A stretch of DNA of 64,000 nt from Devosia sp. (GTDB lineage Bacteria; Pseudomonadota; Alphaproteobacteria; Rhizobiales; Devosiaceae): positions 54,340 through 118,339 of the forward strand of contig NZ_JAQGJV010000078.1 in NCBI RefSeq assembly GCF_028290435.1, given 5' to 3'. The position numbers and the translations under genes are program-made. A model generated the notes under the pieces. That model did not search any database, had not been told where the DNA came from, and worked only from the letters and a program-made list of their open reading frames with translations. Every line of letters begins with the position of its first letter. The stretch's first letter is position 1. Positions 41,099-50,144 of the stretch are shown piece after piece.

Positions 41099-41856
41099 GG
41101 CGATTTCGCCTCGATGCCACCAAAGCGCCGGTCGCGCAGGGAGAAGGTCTCGAGCACCCGAAGGAAGCTGGCCTCGTCGAAATCGGGCCAATATTCGTCC
41201 ACGAAGACGAATTCCGAATAGGCGGCCTGCCACAGCAGGAAATTGGAAATGCGCTGTTCGCCGCTGGTGCGGATGATCAGGTCGGGGTCGGGAATGCCAT
41301 GGGTGTAGAGCGCGCGCTCCACGGTAGCTTCGGTGATATCGTCCGGATTGAGCCGGCCGGCAGCCACTTCGCGGGCGATCAGACGCGTCGCATCAGTGAT
41401 CTCGGCCTTGCCGCCATAGTTGAAGGCCACGATCAGCGTCAGCCCGGTATTGGCCGCCGTCTTGGCCTCGACATCATCGATCAGCCGGGTCAGCGAGGGC
41501 TCCAGCCCGGTGCGCGAGCCGATGATGCGCACCTTCACATTGTTCCGAATCAGCTTTTGCAAATCAGATGCAACAAACCGGCGCAGCAAATTGAAAATAA
41601 ACGCGATTTCATCGCGTGGGCGGGTCCAGTTCTCGGAGGAGAAACTGAACACCGTCAGGTTAGCGACGCCGTAATTGATGCAGAGTTCGACCAGATTGCG
41701 CAGCGCCTTGACGCCCTCAATATGGCCTTCGGTGCGCAGCTTGCCGCGGGCCTTGGCCCAGCGGCCATTGCCATCCATGATCATGCCAATATGCGCGGGA
41801 ATGCGCAGGCGCGGACGTTGCGCGGTTTCGGCAGTGATGGCGGAGTCGCTGGACAT
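41095..41856 (-). CDS. uppS: Undecaprenyl diphosphate synthase
   Basis: UppS makes C55 undecaprenyl diphosphate, the lipid carrier for peptidoglycan and O-antigen. The 253-residue cis-prenyltransferase carries HIGMIMDGNGRWAKARGK near residues 22-39 (catalytic Asp). It also has VFSFSSENWTRPRDE near 83, and the end motifs PDLIIRTSGEQRISNFLLWQ near 205 and YSEFVFVDEYWPDF near 228. It overlaps cdsA by 4 bases and follows frr after 33 bases. Confidence 0.97.
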   Translation of the reverse strand: MSSDSAITAETAQRPRLRIPAHIGMIMDGNGRWAKARGKLRTEGHIEGVKALRNLVELCINYGVANLTVFSFSSENWTRPRDEIAFIFNLLRRFVASDLQKLIRNNVKVRIIGSRTGLEPSLTRLIDDVEAKTAANTGLTLIVAFNYGGKAEITDATRLIAREVAAGRLNPDDITEATVERALYTHGIPDPDLIIRTSGEQRISNFLLWQAAYSEFVFVDEYWPDFDEASFLRVLETFSLRDRRFGGIEAKSP

Positions 41857-41889
41857 CTACGCCCTCCCGGCGCAGCAGGTCATGAGGTC

Positions 41890-42444
41890 CTAGACCTGCA
41901 TGATTTCTGCTTCTTTGGCCGCTACCAGCGCATCGACCTCGGCCACATGCGCATCGGTGGTCTTCTGCACCACATCGGTTTGTGCACGCGCGTCGTCCTG
42001 GCTCATATCGCCATCTTTTTCCGCCTTCTTGAGCGCGTCCATGCCGTCGCGGCGGATGTGCCGGATGGCGACGCGAGCCGCTTCGGCATAGTTATGCGCG
42101 ACCTTGGTCAAATCGCGGCGGCGCTCTTCGTTGAGTTCGGGCAGTGGCACACGGATCACCTGCCCCTCCCCCATCGGATTGAGGCCCAAGCCGCTATCGC
42201 GGATGGCCTTCTCAACAGCATTGGCGAGCTGGCGATCCCAGACCTGGACGCTGAGCATGCGCGGCTCCGGCACGGTGATGGTGGCCAGCTGGCTCAGCGG
42301 CGTGCGCGAACCATAGGCTTCCACCGATACCGGCTCCAAGAGGCTAGCGCTGGCGCGTCCGGTCCGCAAGCCGACCAATTCGTCGCGCAATGAGGCGATC
42401 GATTTCTGCATGCGGGTTTTGATGTCGACGAGGTTGTAGGCCAT
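41890..42444 (-). CDS. frr: Ribosome recycling factor
   Basis: RRF splits post-termination ribosomes together with EF-G. The 184 residues have the tRNA-mimic layout of a three-helix bundle and a small beta domain. Motifs are [20 protein letters not shown] near 28-47, [16 protein letters not shown] near 50-66, [20 protein letters not shown] near 93-112, and the closing helix rich in Lys and Asp. It lies 18 bases after pyrH, the normal order tsf-pyrH-frr. Confidence 0.97.
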   Translation of the reverse strand: MAYNLVDIKTRMQKSIASLRDELVGLRTGRASASLLEPVSVEAYGSRTPLSQLATITVPEPRMLSVQVWDRQLANAVEKAIRDSGLGLNPMGEGQVIRVPLPELNEERRRDLTKVAHNYAEAARVAIRHIRRDGMDALKKAEKDGDMSQDDARAQTDVVQKTTDAHVAEVDALVAAKEAEIMQV

Positions 42445-42462
42445 GATATTCGTCCTTCTAGG

Positions 42463-43182
42463 CTAGAGCGGCTCGCCGATGCGCGTGCTGCGGACACGTC
42501 CGGCAAGAACGCCCGACAGGCCTTCCTTGTCGTCCAGCGCGTAGACGATTATCGGCAGATTATTGTCGCGGGCAAGAGCGAAGGCTGCCGTGTCCATGAC
42601 CCGCAAATTCTGTTTGATGACGTCGTCGTGGCTGATCTGATCGTAGCGCGTAGCGGTCGGATCCTTCTTGGGATCGGCCGAATAGACGCCGTCGACATTG
42701 GTGCCCTTGAGCACGACGTCGCATTCGAGTTCGATGCCGCGTAAGGCAGCGGCCGTGTCGGTGGTGAAGAACGGATTGCCGATACCGCCGCCCAGGACGA
42801 CGACATAGCCGTCTTCCAGCGCTGCTTTCGCAGCCCGCGCCGTATAAGTATCGGCGACCGACGGCATGGTGGTGGCGCTGAATACTTTCGCCTTCACGCC
42901 CGCATTGGTGAGGGCCCCGGCCAGCGCCAGGGCATTTATTACGGTGCCCAGAGTGCCCATCATGTCGGCGGTGACCCGGTCACCACCGTTGGCGGCCACG
43001 GCCATGCCGCGGAAAATGTTGCCACCGCCGGTGACGATGGCCATTTCGATCCCGGTTCGCGCCACGTCGGCGATCTGGCGGGCGACCCCGTCGAGGAACT
43101 CAGGTTGGATGCCAAACTGCTGATCGCCTGACAGCGCTTCGCCCGACACTTTGAGCAAAATGCGTTTATAGGCAGGCGCCAT
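42463..43182 (-). CDS. pyrH: UMP kinase
   Basis: UMP kinase makes UDP from UMP and ATP and is hexameric and GTP-regulated in bacteria. The 239 residues of the amino-acid-kinase fold show KRILLKVSGEALSGDQQFGI at the start, AIVTGGGNIFRGMAVAANGG near 47-66, GGGIGNPFFTTDTAAALRGI near 130, and KGTNVDGVYSADPKKDPTAT near 158. AAGGA lies 7 bases before the ATG at 43182; a TTG two codons upstream is the alternative. Confidence 0.97.
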   Translation of the reverse strand: MAPAYKRILLKVSGEALSGDQQFGIQPEFLDGVARQIADVARTGIEMAIVTGGGNIFRGMAVAANGGDRVTADMMGTLGTVINALALAGALTNAGVKAKVFSATTMPSVADTYTARAAKAALEDGYVVVLGGGIGNPFFTTDTAAALRGIELECDVVLKGTNVDGVYSADPKKDPTATRYDQISHDDVIKQNLRVMDTAAFALARDNNLPIIVYALDDKEGLSGVLAGRVRSTRIGEPL

Positions 43183-43350
43183 TGGCAAATCCTTCTCGAA
43201 TTGATAATGGGCGCGCCGAATCCGGGGCGCCCGGCAGACCCTAGTGCATATGCCCGTCCGGTGGGAAGCACCGGCGAGTACGAATTGCCATCAGGTTAAG
43301 ACATTGTGCTCGATCGATACCGGTTTTGGGAGGCGCCCCCGGCAGAGAGC

Positions 43351-43374
43351 AAAAGGCGGGCCCGCAGGCCCGCC
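43351..43374 (-). terminator. Intrinsic terminator after tsf
   Basis: The stem GGCGGGCC-loop-GGCCCGCC is followed by TTTTGC on the minus strand, 9 bases after the tsf stop. It separates rpsB-tsf from pyrH. Confidence 0.85.
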
Positions 43375-43382
43375 CTCACTAA

Positions 43383-44315
43383 TCAGTTCTGCTTGACGCC
43401 CGAAGTGGCGGCAACTTCGGCGGCAAAATCGGTGACGGCCTTCTCGATGCCCTCGCCGAGCGCAAAGCGCACGAACTTGGTCAGCTTGATGGGGGCGCCA
43501 ACGTCCTTTTCGGCGTTCTTGATCGCGACGCCGACCTTGGTCTCGCCATCGATCACGAACGTCTGGGCCAGGAGCGTCACTTCTTCGAAGTACTTGCGCA
43601 TGCGGCCATCGACCATCTTCTCGGCGATTTCAGCCGACTTGCCCGATTCCTTGACCTGCTCCAGGATGATGGCGCGCTCGCGGGCCACCACGGTCGGGTC
43701 GAGATCTGCGGGGTCGATCGACAGCGGGTTGGTCGCTGCGATGTGCATGGCCAACTGCTTGCCGAGGGCCGACAGGGCCGCCTTGTCGCCGGTCGATTCC
43801 AGACCGACGAGGATGCCCATCTTGCCCAGGCCCGGCTTGACGGCCGAGTGAACATAGCTTTCCACCACGCCATCAGTGACCGAAACGGTCGCCGTGCGGC
43901 GCAGGTTCATGTTCTCGCCGATCTTGGCGATGGCTTCGGTGATTTCGGCCGAAACCGAATGGCCCGAAGACGGGAAGGGCATTTCGCCGAGCTTGACCAC
44001 ATCGCCGTCGGCATCGAGCGCCAGCTTGGCGACATTGCCGACGATGGCCTGGAACTGCTCGTTCCGTGCCACGAAATCGGTCTCGGAGTTGACTTCGACC
44101 ACGGCGGCCGTGGTGCCGTTGGTGGCAACGCCAACCAGGCCTTCAGCAGCGATGCGGTCGGCCTTCTTGGCCGCCTTGGCCAGGCCACGGGTACGCAGCC
44201 AATCAACCGCGGCTTCCATGTCGCCAGCGGTTTCAGCCAGGGCCTTCTTGCAGTCCATCATCCCGACACCAGTGGCGTCGCGAAGCTGCTTGACCATTCC
44301 AGCAGTGATTTCCAT
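43383..44315 (-). CDS. tsf: Translation elongation factor Ts
   Basis: EF-Ts exchanges GDP for GTP on EF-Tu. The 310-residue length is normal. The N-terminal UBA-like domain has [19 protein letters not shown] near 9-27, followed by [20 protein letters not shown] and the contact motif [17 protein letters not shown] near 75-91. The C-terminal core runs to the end. It sits 68 bases after rpsB with a hairpin between. Confidence 0.97.
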   Translation of the reverse strand: MEITAGMVKQLRDATGVGMMDCKKALAETAGDMEAAVDWLRTRGLAKAAKKADRIAAEGLVGVATNGTTAAVVEVNSETDFVARNEQFQAIVGNVAKLALDADGDVVKLGEMPFPSSGHSVSAEITEAIAKIGENMNLRRTATVSVTDGVVESYVHSAVKPGLGKMGILVGLESTGDKAALSALGKQLAMHIAATNPLSIDPADLDPTVVARERAIILEQVKESGKSAEIAEKMVDGRMRKYFEEVTLLAQTFVIDGETKVGVAIKNAEKDVGAPIKLTKFVRFALGEGIEKAVTDFAAEVAATSGVKQN

Positions 44316-44329
44316 AGGTTCACCTCTCG

Positions 44330-44350
44330 GCGGCCCCGCAACGGGGCCGC
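44330..44350 (-). promoter_or_regulatory. Hairpin between rpsB and tsf
   Basis: A 9-bp GC-rich stem with a 3-base loop (GCGGCCCCG/CGGGGCCGC) lies just before tsf. No T-tract follows, so it is more likely to set the rpsB to tsf ratio or stabilise the upstream mRNA than to end it. Confidence 0.45.
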
Positions 44351-44383
44351 ATGGTTCAATAAAACGGGGCTATATGAACCGTC

Positions 44384-45190
44384 TTAGTTGACGGTTGGTG
44401 TGGGCTCGGCAGCGGCAGGAGCGGCTTCGACAGCAGCTTCCGGCAGCGCTTCTTCGACAGGAGCGCGTTCAGAGGCGCCCAGATCGGTGCCCATGGCGCT
44501 CGACGAGCGGCCAATGCCATCGATCGCAGCGCGCGAGACCAGAGACACATAAAGCTCCAGCGCGCGGCTGGCGTCGTCATTGCCGGGGATCGCGAAATCG
44601 ACGGTGTCGGGATCGCAGTTGGTGTCGACGATGGCGATTACCGGGATGCCCAGACGACGGGCTTCCTTGATCGCATTGGCTTCCTTGTTGGTGTCGATGA
44701 TGAACAGCAAGGACGGCAGGTTGCCCATGTCCTTGATACCGCCCAGGTCGCGCTCAAGACGCTCCTGCTCGCGGCTCATCATCAGGCGCTCCTTCTTGGT
44801 GCGGCCTTCGAGCTCATCTGGGCCCATCGCTTCGAGTTCGCGCAGGCGCGAGATCGACTTCGAAATGGTCTGCCAGTTGGTCAGCGTGCCGCCGAGCCAG
44901 CGCGAGTTGACGAAGTACTGGGCCGACGACTTGGCAGCCTCGGCAACCAGGGGAGCCGCCTGGCGCTTGGTGCCAACGAACAGCACGCGGCCGCCATCAG
45001 CAACGGTGTCGGAGATCAGCTGCAGCGCGCGGCTCAGGGCCGGCACGGTCTGGCTCAGGTCGAGAATGTGGATGTCATTGCGCACGCCAAAGATGAAACG
45101 CTCCATCTTGGGGTTCCAACGGTGCTTCTGGTGACCAAAGTGGACGCCAGCTTCAAGCAATTGACGCATAGAAAATTCGGGCAGTGCCAT
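44384..45190 (-). CDS. rpsB: 30S ribosomal protein S2
   Basis: S2 joins late in 30S assembly and is needed for S1 binding. The 268 residues show the family start [20 protein letters not shown], followed by [38 protein letters not shown] near 105 and [20 protein letters not shown] near 185. A Glu/Ala/Pro-rich tail of about 30 residues follows the core. AGGAGC precedes the ATG. The leader is about 130 bases long. Confidence 0.97.
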   Translation of the reverse strand: MALPEFSMRQLLEAGVHFGHQKHRWNPKMERFIFGVRNDIHILDLSQTVPALSRALQLISDTVADGGRVLFVGTKRQAAPLVAEAAKSSAQYFVNSRWLGGTLTNWQTISKSISRLRELEAMGPDELEGRTKKERLMMSREQERLERDLGGIKDMGNLPSLLFIIDTNKEANAIKEARRLGIPVIAIVDTNCDPDTVDFAIPGNDDASRALELYVSLVSRAAIDGIGRSSSAMGTDLGASERAPVEEALPEAAVEAAPAAAEPTPTVN

Positions 45191-45485
45191 GATGGCTGCT
45201 CCTGTTTACCGGTTGATGCCTCCACGCGGCCTTGCGACAGTTGCCTGCCACCGGATGGCAATCTGATCGAACAGATCGCCTGCCTCGTGTGTGAAATCGC
45301 GACGACACGCAGTCGAACGCAAACGCGCATATAGGGGAAATGGCGCCCAAGCGCAAGGCCAGCGGCATTCAGACCTAGTTAAGCTCAATCCTGGCGACAT
45401 CTTGGCAAGCCGAACCAAACGGATCAGGCTCACCTTATCAGCAATCGACCCGCGTTTCAGCGTGGGGACAAGGTGAAAACCCCTA
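45191..45485 (-). promoter_or_regulatory. rpsB promoter and long leader
   Basis: On the minus strand, TTGCGC (45351-45356) and TATATG (45328-45333) with a 17-base spacer match the alphaproteobacterial CTTG...CTATAT pattern. Transcription would start near 45321, giving a leader of about 130 nt. S2 is known to regulate its own mRNA in other groups; whether this leader does so is inference. No gene is visible from 45191 to 45485. Confidence 0.65.
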
Positions 45486-45520
45486 GCGGGAGAGGACGGG
45501 CCGCGGCTCACCTCTCCCGC
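45476..45520 (-). terminator. Terminator after the VOC gene
   Basis: The 10-bp stem GCGGGAGAGG/CCTCTCCCGC (45486-45520) is followed on the minus strand by TAGGGGTTTT, and on the plus strand by GCTGTTTTTG. It ends the dnaE-VOC transcript and could act in both directions. Confidence 0.75.
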
Positions 45521-45579
45521 GCTGTTTTTGGGGGCGGTTCATCAGTTTCCGCCGACCCAGGCAACGCCCTATCCATCGG

Positions 45580-45948
45580 CTACTGATAAACCGCCTCCAG
45601 CTTATGACCGTCCGGGTCGCGCACGAAGGCCGCATAATAGCTCGCCCCGTAATGCAGTCGCGGCCCCGGCGGGCCATTGTCGGTGCCGCCATGGGCCAAA
45701 GCTACCGCATGAAACCGATCGACCGAGGCCGAATCCGGCGCCACGAAGGCCAGATGGAACCCCGCTCCCGGGGGCGCCGCGTCCTCACGAGCAAAGACAT
45801 TCAGCTTTTCGCCGCGGCCCGGCTCGCCATAGCCCAGTCCGTCGACGCCGGTCCACAGCCGGACATAGCCGAGCGCCGCCAGGCTCGCGTCATAGAAGGC
45901 CATTGCCCGCGCCAAGTCTGTTACGCCCAGCGAGACATGGCTCAGCAT
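45580..45948 (-). CDS. VOC superfamily protein (glyoxalase/bleomycin-resistance fold)
   Basis: The protein has 122 residues. The start LSHVSLGVTDLARAMAFYDA is the typical vicinal-oxygen-chelate strand with the first metal His. The core has PGAGFHLAFVAPDSASVDRF and the end AAFVRDPDGHKLEAVYQ with the last metal ligand, Glu. Members act as glyoxalases, dioxygenases or antibiotic-binding proteins; the substrate cannot be told. The ATG overlaps the dnaE stop by one base, so it is translated from the dnaE message. Confidence 0.88.
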   Translation of the reverse strand: MLSHVSLGVTDLARAMAFYDASLAALGYVRLWTGVDGLGYGEPGRGEKLNVFAREDAAPPGAGFHLAFVAPDSASVDRFHAVALAHGGTDNGPPGPRLHYGASYYAAFVRDPDGHKLEAVYQ

Positions 45949-48900
45949 CAGTGGAACCGCACGTCCATGACGCCTTCCAGCGCTTTGATGCCGCCGGCGA
46001 CTTCGGCGGTCAGCCGGTAGCTGCCGGGGAGTTCGATTTCGTATTCGCGGGCGCCGCCGTCGCGGATGACGACGAAGTTCACTGACCCCTCCCCGCCCCG
46101 CTTGAGCTGGGCGCTGATCGAGCCAAGGGCCTTGGAGTCCGACGCGAAGACGGTCAGCCGCCTATCGATCTTTTCCGCCACGCCCTCGATCGGCTCGGCA
46201 GAGAGCAGTCGCAGGCTGATGCCTTCCGCCCGTTCATCGGCGCCGACCTGCAGGATTACTGACTTGCCGGGGCTGAGGATGCCGCCGAATTCATTGATCT
46301 GTTCGGAAAACGCGATGACTTCGAAGCTGCCGCTCTGATCGCTCAGGGTCAGGATCATCATCGGCGTGCCTTTTCGAGTGCGCCGATCCTGGCGGCCGGA
46401 AATGGTGCCGGCCAACCGCCCAGCCCCGGCTCCGTCCTTCACTGCCCGCTCGAAATCCCCCCATTTCTGCACGCGCAGCCGCTCGAACACATCGGCATAC
46501 GCATCGAGTGGGTGCGCGGAGAGGTGGAAGCCAATAGCGGAGAGTTCGCGGTCAGCGCGCTCCGTCGTGCTCCAGGCGGGCACGCCAGCGGGAAGCTTGA
46601 TTGGCTCGGGCTCGCCCGAATCGAACATGTTCCATTGTCCCGCAGTGCGCTCGGTGGTCAGCGACTGTGCCATGCCCATGACCGCCTCGATGGCGCCGAA
46701 GGCCACTTCGCGGCGCGGCACGATGTCATCGAAGGCGCCGGCATTGGCCAGGGTTTCCAGCGTGCGCTTGGAGAGAATGCGCGGATCCACCCGGCGGGCA
46801 AAATCGCCCAGGTCCTTGAACGGGGTATCGCCCCGCGCTTCGACTATATGCTCGGCGACCTGCCGGCCGACGCCCTTGACCGCGCAGAGGCCATAATGAA
46901 TGGCCTTGTTCTTGACCGAAAACACTGCCTCGGAGCGGTTGACGCATGGCGCCACCAGCTCAATCTTGTTGCGCTTGGCCTCGCTGCGGAACTCGGCCAG
47001 CTTGTCGGTATTGCCCATATCCAGCGTCATCGACGCCGCGAGAAACTCGTTGGGATAATGCGCCTTGAGATAGGCGGTCTGGTAAGAGACCAACGCATAG
47101 GTCGCGGCATGGCTCTTGTTGAAGCCGTAATTGGCGAACTTGGCCAAAAGGTCAAAAATTGTGTCGGCTTCGCCCTTTTTCAGGCCGTGCTTGATGGCGC
47201 CGTCGCGGAAGCGCTCGCGCTGCGCATCCATCTCCGCCTTGATCTTCTTACCCATGGCGCGGCGCAGCATATCGGCTTCGCCCAGCGAATAGCCTGATAG
47301 AAGCTGGGCGATCTGCATCACCTGTTCCTGGTAGACGATGACGCCATAGGTCTCGTCGAGAACGACGCTGAGGTCCTTATGGGGGTATTCCACCTCTTCG
47401 CGGCCGTGCTTACGGTCGCAAAACAGGGGGATATTGTCCATCGGACCCGGCCGATACAGCGCCACGATAGCGATGATGTCCTCGAACCGGTCGGGCTTCA
47501 TGTCCACCAAAGCGCGCCGCATGCCGGCGCCCTCGACCTGGAACACGCCAAAGCTGTCGCCACGGGCATAAAGGTCATAGGTGGGCTTGTCGTCGATCGG
47601 AATATCTTCGATGCGGAAATCGCCGCCGTCCTGATTGATCATCTTGACGGCATAATCGATGGTGGTCAGCGTCTTGAGGCCGAGGAAGTCGAACTTTACG
47701 AGGCCCGCCGCCTCGCTCCACTTCATATTGTATTGGCAGACCGGCATGTCCGAGCGCGGGTCGCGATAGAGCGGCGCCAGATCCTGCAGCGGTCGATCGC
47801 CGATGATGATACCGGCGGCATGGGTCGAGGCGTGACGGAACAGGCCCTCAAGGTTCTTGGCGATGGCGACCAGTTCGCGGACGGTCTCGTCCTCCTCGGC
47901 CATCTGCTTGAACTGCGGCACCTCGGCCATGGTGCGCTCGATCGAATAGGGATCGGCTGGATTGGCCGGCACCAGCTTGCACAGCCGATCGACTTGCCCA
48001 TAGGGCATTTGCAGCACGCGGCCGACGTCGCGCAGCACGGCGCGCGCCTGCAGCGTTCCGAAAGTGATGATCTGGGCGACTTGCTCGGTGCCGTACTTGG
48101 TCTGCACGTACTGGATCACCTCTTCGCGGCGGTCCTGGCAGAAGTCGATGTCGAAATCCGGCATCGACACGCGTTCTGGATTGAGGAAGCGCTCGAACAG
48201 CAGATTGTAGGCCAGCGGATCGAGATCGGTGATGGTGGTGGCATAGGCCACCAGCGAGCCGGCGCCAGAACCACGGCCGGGGCCGACCGGAATGCCGTTC
48301 GCCTTGGCCCAGCGGATGAAGTCGGCCACGATGAGGAAATAGCCGGGGAATTTCATCGACGCGATGATGCCCAGCTCGAATTCCAGCCGATCGCGATATT
48401 CTTGTTCGGTCTTGCCCGGCGCGGTGCCTACGGTGGCGAGGCGCATGTCGAGCCCCTCTTCCGCCATCTTGCGCAGGGCCGCAGCCTCCACGGCGACGGC
48501 CTCGTCGTCGGTCAGGTCCGGCGCTGCGGCGAATTTTGGCAGGATCGGCGCGCGGGTTTTTGGCCGGTAGGCAATACGCTGGGCAATCTCGATGGTGGAA
48601 TCCAGCGCCTCAGGCAAATCGATGAACAGCTCGACCATTTCGGCGCGGGTCTTGAAATAATACTGGTCGTTCAGCTTGCGCCGCGCGGTCTGCGCCAACA
48701 CGGTGCCGCCGGCAATGGCCAGCAGTGCATCGTGGGCCTCAAATTCCTTGGCGGATTTGAAGAATGGCTCATTGGTGGCCACCAGCGGTATGCCCCGGCG
48801 ATAGGCATAATCAACCAACCGCGGCTCAACCGAAGCCTCCTGCACCCGCCCGTGGCGCTGCAATTCGACATAAAGCCGGTCGCCGAACAGGTTTTCCAGC

Positions 48901-49403
48901 CGCTCCAGCCGTTGATAGGCGTGAACATCCTGCCCCGCCGCGAGGCATGCGTCGATCGCCCCTTCCGGGCCGCCGGTCAGGCAGATGATGCCCTCGAGCC
49001 CGTCGCGGTCGAGCCAGTCGACCTGCGCGCGCGGTGCGCCGCCGTCGCCCAAGAGGTAAGCCTTGGACACCAGGCGCGAGAGATTGCCGAAGCCGGTTTC
49101 GCTGCTGGCCAGCAGCACGACACTGGATTTGGCCGAATGGGTATGGTTGCCGCGCTCATTGGTGCGCTCTTCGGTGGCGGCGAAATCGACAGCCAGCTCC
49201 ACCCCGATCAGCGGCTGGATACCCTTCTTGGCGGCCTTTTCGGAGAATTCCAGCGCCCCGAACAGATTGCCGGTATCGGCAATGCCCAGCGCCGGCTGAT
49301 GGTCATCCTTGGCCAGCTTCAAAATCGTTTCGAGCTGCAGCGCTCCCTCAAGCAGGGAATACGCCGAATGCACATGCAGATGAATGAAGCCGGGACCGCT
49401 CAT
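45948..49403 (-). CDS. dnaE: DNA polymerase III subunit alpha
   Basis: This is the replicative polymerase. The 1,151 residues match the main DnaE1 rather than the mutagenic DnaE2, which is usually shorter and in an imuAB operon. The PHP domain starts FIHLHVHSAYSLLEGALQLE. The catalytic Asp residues lie in SMPDFDIDFCQDRREEVI near 415. FGTLQARAVLRDVGRVL follows, then HhH, an OB fold (GRLAGTISGRQDRRTRKGTP near 1000) and the tau-binding end. It is preceded by a LexA-box micro-gene and shares its stop with the VOC gene. Confidence 0.97.
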   Translation of the reverse strand: MSGPGFIHLHVHSAYSLLEGALQLETILKLAKDDHQPALGIADTGNLFGALEFSEKAAKKGIQPLIGVELAVDFAATEERTNERGNHTHSAKSSVVLLASSETGFGNLSRLVSKAYLLGDGGAPRAQVDWLDRDGLEGIICLTGGPEGAIDACLAAGQDVHAYQRLERLENLFGDRLYVELQRHGRVQEASVEPRLVDYAYRRGIPLVATNEPFFKSAKEFEAHDALLAIAGGTVLAQTARRKLNDQYYFKTRAEMVELFIDLPEALDSTIEIAQRIAYRPKTRAPILPKFAAAPDLTDDEAVAVEAAALRKMAEEGLDMRLATVGTAPGKTEQEYRDRLEFELGIIASMKFPGYFLIVADFIRWAKANGIPVGPGRGSGAGSLVAYATTITDLDPLAYNLLFERFLNPERVSMPDFDIDFCQDRREEVIQYVQTKYGTEQVAQIITFGTLQARAVLRDVGRVLQMPYGQVDRLCKLVPANPADPYSIERTMAEVPQFKQMAEEDETVRELVAIAKNLEGLFRHASTHAAGIIIGDRPLQDLAPLYRDPRSDMPVCQYNMKWSEAAGLVKFDFLGLKTLTTIDYAVKMINQDGGDFRIEDIPIDDKPTYDLYARGDSFGVFQVEGAGMRRALVDMKPDRFEDIIAIVALYRPGPMDNIPLFCDRKHGREEVEYPHKDLSVVLDETYGVIVYQEQVMQIAQLLSGYSLGEADMLRRAMGKKIKAEMDAQRERFRDGAIKHGLKKGEADTIFDLLAKFANYGFNKSHAATYALVSYQTAYLKAHYPNEFLAASMTLDMGNTDKLAEFRSEAKRNKIELVAPCVNRSEAVFSVKNKAIHYGLCAVKGVGRQVAEHIVEARGDTPFKDLGDFARRVDPRILSKRTLETLANAGAFDDIVPRREVAFGAIEAVMGMAQSLTTERTAGQWNMFDSGEPEPIKLPAGVPAWSTTERADRELSAIGFHLSAHPLDAYADVFERLRVQKWGDFERAVKDGAGAGRLAGTISGRQDRRTRKGTPMMILTLSDQSGSFEVIAFSEQINEFGGILSPGKSVILQVGADERAEGISLRLLSAEPIEGVAEKIDRRLTVFASDSKALGSISAQLKRGGEGSVNFVVIRDGGAREYEIELPGSYRLTAEVAGGIKALEGVMDVRFH

Positions 49404-49481
49404 GATCGTCCTTTAACCGAAGCTCCCCTTGTGACAGCCTCAGCGCCAATACGAAATCAAATCGGCGCGCAATCCACAGGG

Positions 49482-49580
49482 TCACACGAGTCGGGTCAGC
49501 ACATCCATCCAGGTCAGCGAGCCAACGGTGAAGGCACCGAGAGTTACGAACGCAGCGAAATCCTTGAAGAAAGTCAGCAT
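49482..49580 (-). CDS. 32-aa hydrophobic peptide under a LexA-box promoter
   Basis: A 32-codon gene, ATG at 49580, begins MLTFFKDFAAFVTLGAFTVG and ends SLTWMDVLTRLV. It has a strong ribosome site, AGGAGA, 6 bases before the ATG. The stretch from about residue 8 to 25 is hydrophobic enough for one membrane helix, with Lys6 near the N-terminus and Asp26/Arg30 near the end. Its promoter holds a LexA box in the spacer. This is the pattern of a small SOS-induced membrane protein such as Caulobacter SidA, which blocks division. I claim no sequence homology to SidA. It is 78 bases upstream of dnaE. Confidence 0.7.
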   Translation of the reverse strand: MLTFFKDFAAFVTLGAFTVGSLTWMDVLTRLV

Positions 49581-49600
49581 TTCCGTCTCCTGTGTTTCTG

Positions 49601-49636
49601 ATATGTTCTTATAGGTTCGCTATTTGTTCCTGTCTA
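49601..49636 (-). promoter_or_regulatory. Promoter with LexA (SOS) box driving the 32-aa gene
   Basis: On the minus strand, -35 TAGACA (49631-49636) and -10 TATAAG (49608-49613) are 17 bases apart. The spacer contains GAAC-AAATAGC-GAAC (49615-49629), a perfect GTTC-N7-GTTC box in reverse. A further GAAC at 49605-49608 overlaps the -10. LexA bound here would block RNA polymerase. Transcription would start near 49601, 20 bases before the ATG. Confidence 0.8.
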
Positions 49637-49800
49637 TGGAGAACTGCGCGGACAGCGGGGATTGCCCACGCTTGGTTAGGAATTCGTTAGGAGATGGCGA
49701 TGCCGGCGTTTTCGGATCGTCGATCGCACGGAAATTTGGCCGTTCGCTTCTGGTTTTCGGCGCGGTTTTAAACCATGTATCCTTGGATCAGGAGGACGTG

Positions 49801-50139
49801 GTGAAGCCTGCAACATTGACCAAGCTGACGCGTATTCTTGGCATGCTGGGATCGGAGCATGCCGGCGAGCGGGCATCGGCTGCGTTGGCTGCGCACAAGC
49901 TGGTTGGAACGCTGGATCTCAGCTGGCGGGAATTGCTGGAGCATCCGCAGGCCAGCGCCAGCAAGGTCGTGGTCAAACGCATCCACGAATATGGCATCGA
50001 GCATCACGAGGCCGCGGAGGCCCGGATGCGCCAGCTCAAGGCCGAAAACCAGAAACTGACGGCCGAGCTCAAGACCGCGCGACGGCGGTTGGCGGTCATC
50101 GCCGAACAGGCCCGCAAGGCCAGCATGCAGGACGAATAG
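49801..50139 (+). CDS. Hypothetical helical protein with C-terminal coiled coil
   Basis: The protein has 112 residues from a GTG preceded by a full AGGAGG site (49790-49795). The N-terminal half is a helical domain (VKPATLTKLTRILGMLGSEH, GERASAALAAHKLVGTLDLS, WRELLEHP). The last 35 residues (EARMRQLKAENQKLTAELKT, then ARRRLAVIAEQARKA) form a likely coiled coil with leucines at heptad spacing. I do not recognise a family of known function; the N-terminal pattern is reminiscent of short phage-borne proteins in rhizobia. It is divergent from the LexA-box micro-gene and convergent with lolD. Confidence 0.7.
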   Translation: MKPATLTKLTRILGMLGSEHAGERASAALAAHKLVGTLDLSWRELLEHPQASASKVVVKRIHEYGIEHHEAAEARMRQLKAENQKLTAELKTARRRLAVIAEQARKASMQDE

Positions 50140-50144
50140 CGCTT

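Noticed and set aside
47379..49601. 740-codon open frame antisense to dnaE
   Set aside because: Shadow of dnaE codon bias; no family resemblance.
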